Positions 1 to 7,512 of a stretch of 9,464 nucleotides of DNA are shown here, in pieces. Origin of the DNA: JANXXV01 sp038230275 (GTDB taxonomy: Bacteria; Acidobacteriota; Terriglobia; Bryobacterales; Bryobacteraceae); NCBI GenBank assembly GCA_038230275.1, contig JBBRNO010000198.1, positions 1-9,464 of the forward strand. The letters run 5' to 3'. The position numbers were made by a program, and so were the translations under genes. The first letter of the stretch is position 1. Every line of letters starts with the position of its first letter. The notes beneath the pieces were generated by a model. The model did not search any database. It was not told the origin of the DNA and saw nothing but the letters and a program-made list of their open reading frames with translations.

Positions 1-3000
1 GGTTGAGGAGGTTGAAGACTTCGCAGCGCAACTGCACCGTGGCCCCTTCCCGGACGAACCACGGAATGTGCGCGCTCTTGACCACGTTCAGGTTCACGTT
101 GGCCAAGCCGGGTCCGTCGAAGGTGTTGCGGCCGAGATTGCCTTGCTGGGCGGTGGCCGGGATCGGGAATGCGGAAGCCGGAAACAGTCCCTTGATGAAA
201 TCGCCGCGGGACGACGACACGTGGTTGCCGAACGATGGCGTATTCGGCACATCATAGTTGAAGCCGTCCGCATTGAAATCGCCTCTGGGGTAGGGCGCCG
301 TGCTCACCACCGTGAAGGGCAGGCCGCTCTGGAAGATGGCGATCCCGGCGAGTTGCCATCCGCCGGTGATGTGCTTGGCAAAACCCTGTTTGAACAGGGA
401 CGGAATCTCGTATACGCTGTCGATGGTAAGCCTTCGCGAGACATTGAAATCGGAGCGAGCGTGCTGGATGCCTGGGTTCGCCGCGTCAAAAACGTTCTGC
501 CCTCCGCCGACCCCGTTGTCGTTACTCGACGTCAGATCGGTCGCCTTGCCGAAACTGTAGATGCCCTTGGCGGAGAATCCCTTGCCGAATCGCTTGCTGA
601 GCAGCAAGCTCCCGTAGTGTCCATCGGAAAATCCGATCGTGCGCCCGAAGATAATCGGGCCAAAGTAAGGATTTAAGCGCGTCAGGCTGCCGCCGTGTTG
701 AATCAGGTCTCCCGCGTAACGGTTTGCATTGGCCTGCAAATACAGATTGTAGGCGTGGTTCCCGAGGTAATCGGCCTGGAGGATGATCGAGTCCGTCAGC
801 CGCTTGCTGATCGACAGGTTCCAGACTTGGACGGTAGGCGGCTTGATGTCCGGAGTGAAGCCCGACACCTGGATGGGCGTACCGCTAAGACCGCCACCGG
901 GATTCGGGGTGAACTGCACACCGGGCGGCAGCGGGAAGGACAGTCCGTCCGGGGTGCCGAGCGAGAACGCCAGCGTTTGGCCGTTCCGAACGTCGAACGA
1001 CGGATTTCCAAAGGGCGGATTCACGCGGGCGGTGCCGGCATAGGAGAGGTTCCCGATGCGGTTGTAGTAAACGCCCCAGCCGCCACGAACCGCCAGCGAT
1101 CCGTCTAAGAAGACGTCCCATCCGAACCCGATCCGCGGCATTATTCCCTGGGGCGTATTCGTGGACGCGAGGCCGTCACCGGTAACGCGCATCTTTCCGT
1201 TGGTAATTTGCTCATTGAACGTGGCCCCGGCGCCGGGAGCGAAAAAGCTGCCCGCGGTTCCACCGCGGTCCAGTTGCGCCAGATGGAAGTAGTTCTCGTA
1301 GCGCAGCCCCAGGTTGATGGTCAGATTCCGCCGAACTTTCCAATCATCCTGCGCGAAGAGGCCCATATACGTCATATGGATCCGGGTGTAGATGTTCTGG
1401 CCGAGTTTTCCCGTCCTGGTATCCACCACCGGGCCGCTTTGAGTCAGTGGCAGATCCTGGGCGAAATCAAGAACGTTGGCGAAACTGAAACTCGGGCGGG
1501 CATAGCTGGGCGTGAAGTTATCCAGATCGTGCTGGCGGTCCATATCGAACCCGAACTTGAACGTATGGTTCGAGCGCATCCACGACACCACATCGTGCCA
1601 GTTGTAGTTCACGTGGGCCCAGTTGATCTGGCTCTGGCTGAAGCCTTGCATTCCCGTCACTGCCACGCCGGGTAACTCGGGGTGGGTGGTAGGAGGCGTC
1701 CCGCCGTCTACCCGCATCAGAGTCATCGATGCTTCGTTCAACAGCGAAGGGCTGATAGTGCGCGTCCAACTGGCCTTGCCGTACATGCCGAAGTTCGGCT
1801 GGGTGATTCGCTGCAGGGGCCGCGGATTGGCCTGCTGAGCCTTCGAGAAATAGTTGAAGTAGTTGAAGAACACGCGGTCTTTGTACTCGCGGAAATACTG
1901 ATCCAAACGCGTATTCCATTGACCCGCCGGGCGGGCCAGCGTCTGGTTGATAAAACTTGTTCCCAACACGGGCAGGTCCAGCGGCAGAGTGTCGGGGATT
2001 GGGTAGCGGGACGACGATCTCAAAGTGTTGGCGGTCACAAATCCTGAGACCGGAGCAGAGCCGATCGGCGCTACGGTCAATATGCGGGTCGAGATGTTGT
2101 TCGGATAATATTGCTTCAGATAATTCACGAATTGCGGGGTTTCCGCGGCAACCACGTCGGTCTGGGAAGCCGACGAACTCAAGTGATGGAACGAACCGAA
2201 AAGGAAAGTGCGATCCTTGATGAGCGCTCCGCCCAAGGTACCCCCGTACTCATTGCGCCGGAAGACCGGTACTTTTGAAGTACTTTGAAACACCGTGCGG
2301 CCGGTGAGGGCGTTGTCCGTGTGGAACTCAGATAAGGTCCCGTGCAACTGATTGGTTCCCGATTTCGTGTAGACCTCCACAAGGGCGCCGCTGTTGTGGC
2401 CCCGCTCGGCGGTAAAGGCGGCGGCCGCGATGCGCACTTCCTGTACCGTATCCGGCTCTGGGGTCAGATTCGCAATGCCGTCCCGCGAGTTACCGTTCAC
2501 GCTGGATCCGTCCACTTGGTACTCGTTGTATTCCTGCCGCTGGCCGGCGGAGTTGATCTGGAAGCCCGGCTCGGTCTGAAAACTATCCTGGCTGGCGGAT
2601 CCCGATCCGGTGGCCCCGCCGAACAACTTCCCGGCGCCGGTGACACCCGGCGCGAGGAACGCGACTCCGCCGTAAATGTTGCGTCCCTGCATGGGCGCCA
2701 TTTCCACCGTTCGTTGGGCGACGCTGCTGGCCACGGAACTCTTGCCGATCTCAATGGTTTCGGCGGCGGCCGAAACTTCGATTGAAGCCTTTTGCTCACC
2801 GACGATCAGTTTGGGGTAGAGAGTCCGCAACTGGTTTCCGTCAAGCCGGATGCTGGCTTGTGTCCAGTTCTGGAAACCGCCAAGCATGACCTGGACACGA
2901 TACACACCCAGGGTGAGGTCAGAGACACGGAAGTAGCCATTGGCGTTCGTGGCGGATTCCTTGACCACTTGGGTGGCTTCGTTGGTGACCGATACTTTGG

Positions 3001-3118
3001 CGTTGGCGATCGCCGCCCCGGACTGGTCGGCCACCGTGCCTTCGATTCCGCTGGTGTATTGAGAAACCGCCATCGCGGCACAAAAAAGGAACAGACAGAC
3101 AAATTTGATTCGCACCAT
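1..3118 (-). CDS. Oar-like TonB-dependent receptor with carboxypeptidase-regulatory-like domain (C-terminus cut by window edge)
   Basis: An outer-membrane beta-barrel receptor; by family it takes up or binds large substrates using TonB energy, but its ligand is unknown. I read the frame codon by codon: 1039 codons without a stop, running off the left edge. Residues 1-19 look like a signal peptide (MVRIKFVCLFLFCAAMAVS). About 22-105 is a carboxypeptidase-regulatory-like fold (SGIEGTVADQSGAAIANAKV, NGYFRVSDLTLGVYRV). The plug follows, with APMQGRNI at 141-148, QVDGSSVNGNSRDG at 201-214 and TKSGTNQLHG at 251-260, all landmarks of this class. The rest is aromatic-rich barrel. The last visible residues, LRCEVFNLLN, normally lie some tens of residues before the end, so I infer that only a short piece is missing. 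ATG at 3116-3118 has AGGAG at 3129-3133, 10 bases upstream. I see no clear TonB box. The gene follows the adaptor gene on the same strand after 153 bases. Class assignment is firm; substrate is not. Confidence 0.93.
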   Translation of the reverse strand, partial: MVRIKFVCLFLFCAAMAVSQYTSGIEGTVADQSGAAIANAKVSVTNEATQVVKESATNANGYFRVSDLTLGVYRVQVMLGGFQNWTQASIRLDGNQLRTLYPKLIVGEQKASIEVSAAAETIEIGKSSVASSVAQRTVEMAPMQGRNIYGGVAFLAPGVTGAGKLFGGATGSGSASQDSFQTEPGFQINSAGQRQEYNEYQVDGSSVNGNSRDGIANLTPEPDTVQEVRIAAAAFTAERGHNSGALVEVYTKSGTNQLHGTLSEFHTDNALTGRTVFQSTSKVPVFRRNEYGGTLGGALIKDRTFLFGSFHHLSSSASQTDVVAAETPQFVNYLKQYYPNNISTRILTVAPIGSAPVSGFVTANTLRSSSRYPIPDTLPLDLPVLGTSFINQTLARPAGQWNTRLDQYFREYKDRVFFNYFNYFSKAQQANPRPLQRITQPNFGMYGKASWTRTISPSLLNEASMTLMRVDGGTPPTTHPELPGVAVTGMQGFSQSQINWAHVNYNWHDVVSWMRSNHTFKFGFDMDRQHDLDNFTPSYARPSFSFANVLDFAQDLPLTQSGPVVDTRTGKLGQNIYTRIHMTYMGLFAQDDWKVRRNLTINLGLRYENYFHLAQLDRGGTAGSFFAPGAGATFNEQITNGKMRVTGDGLASTNTPQGIMPRIGFGWDVFLDGSLAVRGGWGVYYNRIGNLSYAGTARVNPPFGNPSFDVRNGQTLAFSLGTPDGLSFPLPPGVQFTPNPGGGLSGTPIQVSGFTPDIKPPTVQVWNLSISKRLTDSIILQADYLGNHAYNLYLQANANRYAGDLIQHGGSLTRLNPYFGPIIFGRTIGFSDGHYGSLLLSKRFGKGFSAKGIYSFGKATDLTSSNDNGVGGGQNVFDAANPGIQHARSDFNVSRRLTIDSVYEIPSLFKQGFAKHITGGWQLAGIAIFQSGLPFTVVSTAPYPRGDFNADGFNYDVPNTPSFGNHVSSSRGDFIKGLFPASAFPIPATAQQGNLGRNTFDGPGLANVNLNVVKSAHIPWFVREGATVQLRCEVFNLLN

Positions 3119-3121
3119 TTT

Positions 3122-3183
3122 TGTGATACTCCTGTGATTTTGCACTACCCTTAATTTGGACGAAACCAGCACGCTATCACAGA
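3122..3183 (-). promoter_or_regulatory. Possible leader hairpin touching the receptor Shine-Dalgarno
   Basis: Read on the minus strand, CTGTGAT (plus 3176-3182) is perfectly complementary to ATCACAG (plus 3132-3138), and a G-T wobble can add one more pair (3183 with 3131). The second arm overlaps the first bases of the AGGAG ribosome site at 3129-3133. A second ATCACA (3122-3127) sits just after that site, so two ATCACA copies flank it. The loop would be 37 bases. The pairing is seen in the sequence; a role in limiting receptor translation is inference, and a 7-8 bp stem with a long loop can arise by chance. Confidence 0.25.
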
Positions 3184-3236
3184 TTGCCGCTCAAGTAAAT
3201 GCACCCGGCAGCGACACGCTGGCTCCGACAGTTCTC

Positions 3237-3254
3237 GCTTCGGGCTTCGGGCTT
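3237..3254. repeat. Short tandem repeat, unit GCTTCGG, with a possible small stem-loop
   Basis: Two full copies of GCTTCGG and a partial third (GCTT) lie just past the adaptor stop. CGAAGC at 3262-3267 can pair with GCTTCG in either full copy (3237-3242 or 3244-3249), giving a 6 bp stem with alternative partners. There is no T-run, so it is not a standard intrinsic terminator. It may be only local slippage. Confidence 0.5.
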
Positions 3255-3271
3255 GCCGATTCGAAGCAGCT

Positions 3272-4366
3272 CTATTTCTGCGCCCGCAGCGAAGCGCCTT
3301 CGCGAATCTCGTCGGTAGCGCGCCTGGCAATCTTGTCGCCAGCGTGCAATTTCCCGGTCACTTCAATGAAATCTCCGTCGACGGGCCCTTTCTTGACGTC
3401 TACCCATTCCGCGCGTCCATCGTGCTCACGGATTACAAAGGTCCGTTCGGTGGTTGTGACTACGGCCGTGTGCGGAACAACCAGGGCGGGGCCCACGCTC
3501 CGGATAAGCCACTTCACCGTTGGATACATCCCCGGCGAGAGCAAGCCGCCGTCGTTTCTCACGTCGAGTTCGACGGCCATGGTGCGCGATTTCGGATCAA
3601 GCGTGTGGGAACTGCGGGCAACAGTACCCGTGAAGGCTTGCTCTGGAAAGGCAGGCACGCGAAAGACGAGCTTTGCGCCTTTCGCGATCGTTCCCGAATT
3701 CTCTTCCGGTACCGCAACAACTAAGCGGAGAGTAGAGATCTGCTGCAGAACCAGTAGCGGGTTATCGGCCCCTGGGCCGACCAAGGCACCCGGATGCACG
3801 AAGCGGTCGGTTACCACGCCATCGAACGGAGCGGAGATGCGCAAGTAGGATTGCATTTCCTTGAGGGCTTGCACGCTTGCTTCAGCGGAGCGGCTAACCT
3901 GCTGGCGTGACCTCACCGCGGCCTGTCCTGCGTCGATCTGCTTTTGCATCTGGTCCAGCTCATTTCCAGAGATGGCTCCCGGCGTTTGGGCTGCCTTCTT
4001 TAACCGTTCATAGGTACTTTCGATTGAGGCGACTTGTGCTTCCGCCTGCAAACGATCCGCTTCCGCTACCTGTACCTTTGAGCGCGCCTCAAGAATACGC
4101 GCGTCCATCTCCGGCGCACTCAGCTCAGCCAGAAGCTGGCCCTTCTTGACAACGCTGCCGCGGTCCACCAGCACTCGCTCCACATAGCCAGGAACTCTGG
4201 CATGCAATGCGGTGCTCAGAAAGGGCTGGAATTCCCCTGGCAAATCCACCGAGCGGGAGACGGATTTTGCCGCTACTACTGCGAGTTCTACTTTTTGCGC
4301 CCATGCCGCCGGCACGGCAGTGATAACCAAAGGAAACAACAGAAAGAAAGGTCTAGACCTGCTCAT
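3272..4366 (-). CDS. RND efflux periplasmic adaptor subunit (membrane fusion protein, HlyD/AcrA type)
   Basis: This 364-residue protein is the periplasmic bridge of the tripartite pump, linking the RND permease to the TolC-like duct. Residues 1-23 form a signal peptide ending AAWA before QKVE; there is no lipobox cysteine, so it is probably not a lipoprotein. A first lipoyl half lies at about 52-83 (ARVPGYVERVLVDRGSVVKKG). An alpha-helical coiled-coil hairpin rich in Ala, Gln, Glu and Arg spans about 85-172. The second lipoyl half is at 175-200 (LRISAPFDGVVTDRFVHPGA). A beta-barrel follows at about 205-285 (LRLVVAVPEEN, LDPKSRTMAVELDV, LLSPGMYPTV) and a membrane-proximal domain to the end. 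Length and order are normal for the family. Its ATG overlaps the end of the permease gene by 14 bases and has only a weak ribosome site, which suggests translational coupling. It is the last gene of the tight operon. Confidence 0.95.
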   Translation of the reverse strand: MSRSRPFFLLFPLVITAVPAAWAQKVELAVVAAKSVSRSVDLPGEFQPFLSTALHARVPGYVERVLVDRGSVVKKGQLLAELSAPEMDARILEARSKVQVAEADRLQAEAQVASIESTYERLKKAAQTPGAISGNELDQMQKQIDAGQAAVRSRQQVSRSAEASVQALKEMQSYLRISAPFDGVVTDRFVHPGALVGPGADNPLLVLQQISTLRLVVAVPEENSGTIAKGAKLVFRVPAFPEQAFTGTVARSSHTLDPKSRTMAVELDVRNDGGLLSPGMYPTVKWLIRSVGPALVVPHTAVVTTTERTFVIREHDGRAEWVDVKKGPVDGDFIEVTGKLHAGDKIARRATDEIREGASLRAQK

Positions 4367-7300
4367 AGTATTGGCTCGTTGGGTCCATGGGATTCAAGGA
4401 TGGAGAAGTGCTGGACGCATTGGATTGCAGAATGGCGTAGATGGACGGAAGGATTGTCAGTGTGGCAAAAGTGGATACGACCAGGCCACCGATCACGGCC
4501 CGGCCGAGCGGCGCCGATTGCGCTCCGCCTTCCCCGAAGCCGATCGCCATGGGCACCATTCCGAAAGTCATGGAGGCGGCAGTCATCAGGATCGCGCGAA
4601 GACGACTGCCGGCTCCGTCCCGCGTAGCTTGCAGCAAAGGCATTCCGCCGCGCCGGATCTGTTCGGCGAAGGTCACCAGCAGAATGGAATTGGCGACCGC
4701 AATTCCGATGGCCATGATTGCGCCCATGAAGGACTGAATATTCAGTGTTGTGCCCGTCCATCGCAACATCAAGACAACGCCGCACAGAACGGCAGGGACA
4801 GTCAACAGGATGGCGATCGCCAGCCGGACCGATTGAAAGTTCGCGGCCAGAAGCAGGAAGATTGTCAGGACGGCGAGCAGCAATCCGATTTGCAAACCGG
4901 AGATGGTCTGCGCCAGTGCCGGGATTTGCCCGCGGAAACTTACGGTCACGCCTCTGGGCGGCGTTCCTGCCTGAGGCAGTGCGGCGTTCAGTTTCCGCGC
5001 GGCTTCGCCCAACGTTATCCCCTCAAGGTTGGCGGTCAGGCTGACGACACGCTGCCCGTTGTCCCGTTCGATCAATCCCGGCACGGTTCCGTTCTTCAGG
5101 ACGGCCACGTCATCGAGCCGCGTCTCTGCGCGGCCGGCGAGCATCACCGGGATGCTGCCCAGCTGATCGATGCCTTGCATTCGATTCCGCGGCAACTCCA
5201 CCTGGATCTGGAACGCATTCCCGGTGTTTGGGTCCCGCCAATAATTCGGCTGCGTGAAGCGCGAAGACGACGTGGCCGGCACCACGGATCTGACTACGTC
5301 CGCCATGGTGAGTCCGAATTGCCCAGCTCGTTCGCGGTCTACAGTGATATCCACCGTAGGATAGTTGAGCTCCTGCGCGAACTGAAGATCGCGCAGAAAG
5401 GGGAGCGACGCCATTTGCGTTTGTATTTTTTGCGCGTAGCCATAGTCGTCTTGCAAGTTGGTTCCCATCACGGCCACCTCAATCGGTGTCGGCGATCCAA
5501 AGCTCATTACCTGGCTGATAATGTCTCCGGCTTCAAACGAAATTCGCGTGCCGGGCAACTGGTTCGCCAGGCTGGTCCGCAGCCGCTCACGAAGCGCCTG
5601 GCCTCTGGGAGCGCCGGGCTTCAAGGCGACCTGGATGATTGCCTCCTGCGGACCGCTGGTGAACAGGTGAATTAAGTCCACTGGATAGCTAGAGGGCACA
5701 ACACCTACAAAATCGCTGACGATGTCGATGTTTTCGGGTCCGGCGTCCCGGCGAATTACGTCCAGTGCCCGCAGCACCACGCGCTCGGTCTCTTCCACTC
5801 GCGTCCCCACCGGGGCACGTAGCCGAATTCGCAGCACGGGAGCGTTCACGTCCGGGAAGATTTCCGTGCCCATCCCCGGCAAGAGTACGAATAGCAAGCC
5901 GATGGAGCTCGCAAGATACACCAGAACCAGCGGGAAGCGGAAACGGAGGACGACTTCCAGATAACTTTCGTAGGCGGAGCGGACAAGTTCAAAGGCTCCG
6001 CGCTTCTGCCCGGCCGGCGGCGCTTCCTTAATCAACCACATGGCGAAAACCGGCACCAGCGTGCTGGAAAGCAAGTAGGATGCGATCATGGCGAATCCCA
6101 CGGCGAGCGAGAGCGGAACAAATAGCTGACGGCTGACACCCAGCATGAAAAACGACGGTACGAATACCGCCAGAACACAGAGCATGGAAAGCAGACGCGC
6201 CAGCGCAGTTTGGCGTGAGGCTTCCAGGATGGCGCGTGCTTTCGAGACACCCGGCCGCAGTTGGCTGTGGATGTTTTCAATAGAAACCGTGGCTTCGTCC
6301 ACCAGCACACCCACCGCCAACGCGAGTCCGCCCAGAGTCATGATGTTGATGGTCTGGCCAGCGGCCCACAGCAGGATGACCGCACTAAGCACCGCGAACG
6401 GAATGTTCATGACAACGATCAGTGCGCTACGCCAGTCCCGCAGGAAGATCAGCACCATCAGTCCGGTGAGCGCCGCCCCCAGCAAGCCTTCCAGCGCCAA
6501 GCCGCGAATGGAGTTGGTGACGTAAGGAGACTGATCGAATTCCAGCCGGACGTCGACATCTTCGGGCACGGCGTTCTTGAACTTGGGAATAGCGGCTTTT
6601 ACTGCGTTGATGACTGCCAGGGTAGAGGCGTCCGCACGTTTGGTCACCGGGATATAGACTGTTCGCTTCCCGTTCACATGCGCATACGCGGTCACCAGAT
6701 CGGTGCCGTTGTCGATGGTTCCAAGATCCCGCAGATATACCGTTGCGCCGGGCTTAGGCCGGATGGGCGTGCCGAGGAGTTCCGAGAGATTGCCACCCAA
6801 CGCGGCGTTGGTCCGGGCAATTCGATTCAGGGTTCCCACATGCATGTTGCCGGACGGCATCACAAGGCTTGCCTTACTAATGGCGGCGATCGCCTCATCC
6901 GGAGAGACTTGATATTGATGAAGCTTGTCTGGATCGAGCGAGATCACAATGGTTCGTTGGTTGCCCCCGAACGGTGGCGGAGCGGATACGCCTGGGAGGG
7001 TGGCGAACAAAGGCCGAACGCGGTTCAGGGCGAAATCCTGCAGCTCACCTTGCGTGTGCGTGGAACTATTGAAGATGAGCTGACCGATAGCAACACTTCC
7101 AGCGTCGAAACGGGTGATGAACGGCGGAACCGTGCCGGGCGGCATGAAGGCGCGGGCGCGATTCACATAGCCCACCGTTTCCGACATTGCCTGGCTCATG
7201 TCCGTGCCCGCATGAAACACCAGCTTCATCAACGTGGCGCCTTGAATGCTCTTGCTGGTAACCTTGTCGATTCCGGTGATGTAGAGGAAGTGATACTCGT

Positions 7301-7499
7301 AGTAATAGGCGATGTACCCTTCCATCTGCGCGGGGTCCATGCCTCCGTACGGTTGGGCGACGTATATGGCCGGATCGCCAACCTGCGGAAAGATATCCAC
7401 CGGCATGCGTTGCAGGGCCAGTCCGGCGAAAAGCGCAATGGCGATGAGAGCCACTACCACCGCGACTGGTCTTGATAGCGCGGCTAGGACGAGACGCAT
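4353..7499 (-). CDS. RND-family efflux permease, inner-membrane subunit (AcrB/CusA superfamily)
   Basis: This 1048-residue protein is the proton-driven inner-membrane pump, expected to act as a trimer. The N-terminus LAALSRPVAVVVALIAIALF is transmembrane helix 1, followed by the RND signature MPVDIFPQVGDPAIYV (32-47). A periplasmic porter region occupies about 45-330, helices 2-6 lie at about 334-488, helix 7 at 522-542, a second porter region at about 545-860, and helices 8-12 at about 863-1022. This is the full 12-helix, two-repeat layout. Helix 4 reads AVGVLVDEATVSIENI with Asp401-Glu402, where AcrB has Asp-Asp. Helix 10 reads IGIAVANSILLV, with Ala936 where AcrB has its essential Lys. The protein is therefore neither classical AcrB nor classical CusA, and drug versus metal export cannot be decided. 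It starts 13 bases after the TolC-like gene and overlaps the adaptor gene by 14. The start fits the usual N-terminus of the family. Confidence 0.96.
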   Translation of the reverse strand: MRLVLAALSRPVAVVVALIAIALFAGLALQRMPVDIFPQVGDPAIYVAQPYGGMDPAQMEGYIAYYYEYHFLYITGIDKVTSKSIQGATLMKLVFHAGTDMSQAMSETVGYVNRARAFMPPGTVPPFITRFDAGSVAIGQLIFNSSTHTQGELQDFALNRVRPLFATLPGVSAPPPFGGNQRTIVISLDPDKLHQYQVSPDEAIAAISKASLVMPSGNMHVGTLNRIARTNAALGGNLSELLGTPIRPKPGATVYLRDLGTIDNGTDLVTAYAHVNGKRTVYIPVTKRADASTLAVINAVKAAIPKFKNAVPEDVDVRLEFDQSPYVTNSIRGLALEGLLGAALTGLMVLIFLRDWRSALIVVMNIPFAVLSAVILLWAAGQTINIMTLGGLALAVGVLVDEATVSIENIHSQLRPGVSKARAILEASRQTALARLLSMLCVLAVFVPSFFMLGVSRQLFVPLSLAVGFAMIASYLLSSTLVPVFAMWLIKEAPPAGQKRGAFELVRSAYESYLEVVLRFRFPLVLVYLASSIGLLFVLLPGMGTEIFPDVNAPVLRIRLRAPVGTRVEETERVVLRALDVIRRDAGPENIDIVSDFVGVVPSSYPVDLIHLFTSGPQEAIIQVALKPGAPRGQALRERLRTSLANQLPGTRISFEAGDIISQVMSFGSPTPIEVAVMGTNLQDDYGYAQKIQTQMASLPFLRDLQFAQELNYPTVDITVDRERAGQFGLTMADVVRSVVPATSSSRFTQPNYWRDPNTGNAFQIQVELPRNRMQGIDQLGSIPVMLAGRAETRLDDVAVLKNGTVPGLIERDNGQRVVSLTANLEGITLGEAARKLNAALPQAGTPPRGVTVSFRGQIPALAQTISGLQIGLLLAVLTIFLLLAANFQSVRLAIAILLTVPAVLCGVVLMLRWTGTTLNIQSFMGAIMAIGIAVANSILLVTFAEQIRRGGMPLLQATRDGAGSRLRAILMTAASMTFGMVPMAIGFGEGGAQSAPLGRAVIGGLVVSTFATLTILPSIYAILQSNASSTSPSLNPMDPTSQYYEQV

Positions 7500-7502
7500 T
7501 CG

Positions 7503-7507
7503 CTCCT
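7503..7507 (-). promoter_or_regulatory. Ribosome binding site of the permease gene, short spacing
   Basis: AGGAG on the minus strand lies only 3 bases before the ATG at 7497-7499. That is shorter than the usual 5-9 bases, but no other in-frame start fits the conserved RND N-terminus. Reinitiation after the TolC-like gene, whose TGA is at 7513-7515, may help. Confidence 0.6.
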
Positions 7508-7512
7508 GTAGC

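Larger units (their letters stand above)
3119..3271 (-). other. Intergenic gap between adaptor and receptor genes
   Basis: 153 bases separate the adaptor stop from the receptor ATG. I see no classic intrinsic terminator (no GC-rich stem followed by a T-run on the minus strand) and no convincing -35/-10 pair. It holds a 7-base tandem repeat next to the adaptor stop, a short CAGCG-ACA-CGCTG stem at 3209-3221, and copies of TGTGAT/ATCACA near the receptor ribosome site. The padR palindrome core ATTACGTAAT is absent here. Whether the receptor is cotranscribed with the pump or has its own promoter cannot be settled from the sequence. Confidence 0.6.

Noticed and set aside
68..3154. Series of plus-strand open frames (for example 68-676, 1208-1675, 2342-2785) in the left third
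   Set aside because: All are in codon register with the 1039-codon receptor frame on the minus strand, which explains them. The receptor frame has a signal peptide, plug motifs and barrel composition.
3122..3181. TGTGA and TCACA sequences suggesting a CRP-type site
   Set aside because: The nearest TGTGA and TCACA in the right orientation are about 50 bases apart, far from the 6-base spacing a CRP site needs.
3209..3221. CAGCG-ACA-CGCTG stem as a terminator after the adaptor gene
   Set aside because: The stem is only 5 bp with a 3-base loop, and no T-run follows on the minus strand.
3156..3848. 230-codon plus-strand open frame opposite the adaptor gene
   Set aside because: The composition is Ser/Thr/Pro/Arg-rich and low-complexity, with no domain, and the frame lies mostly over a well-supported adaptor gene.
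4212..5675. 487-codon plus-strand open frame opposite the permease and adaptor genes
   Set aside because: It has the same codon-register antisense relation over the permease part, and its composition is Arg/Gln/Gly/His-rich without hydrophobic segments. The minus-strand frame has full RND homology features.
6261..7475. 404-codon plus-strand open frame opposite the permease gene
   Set aside because: Its codons are in exact register with the permease codons on the other strand. Stops there would require TTA, CTA or TCA codons in the permease gene, which are rare in GC-rich coding DNA, so the open frame is expected by chance. The product is low-complexity and unlike any family I know.
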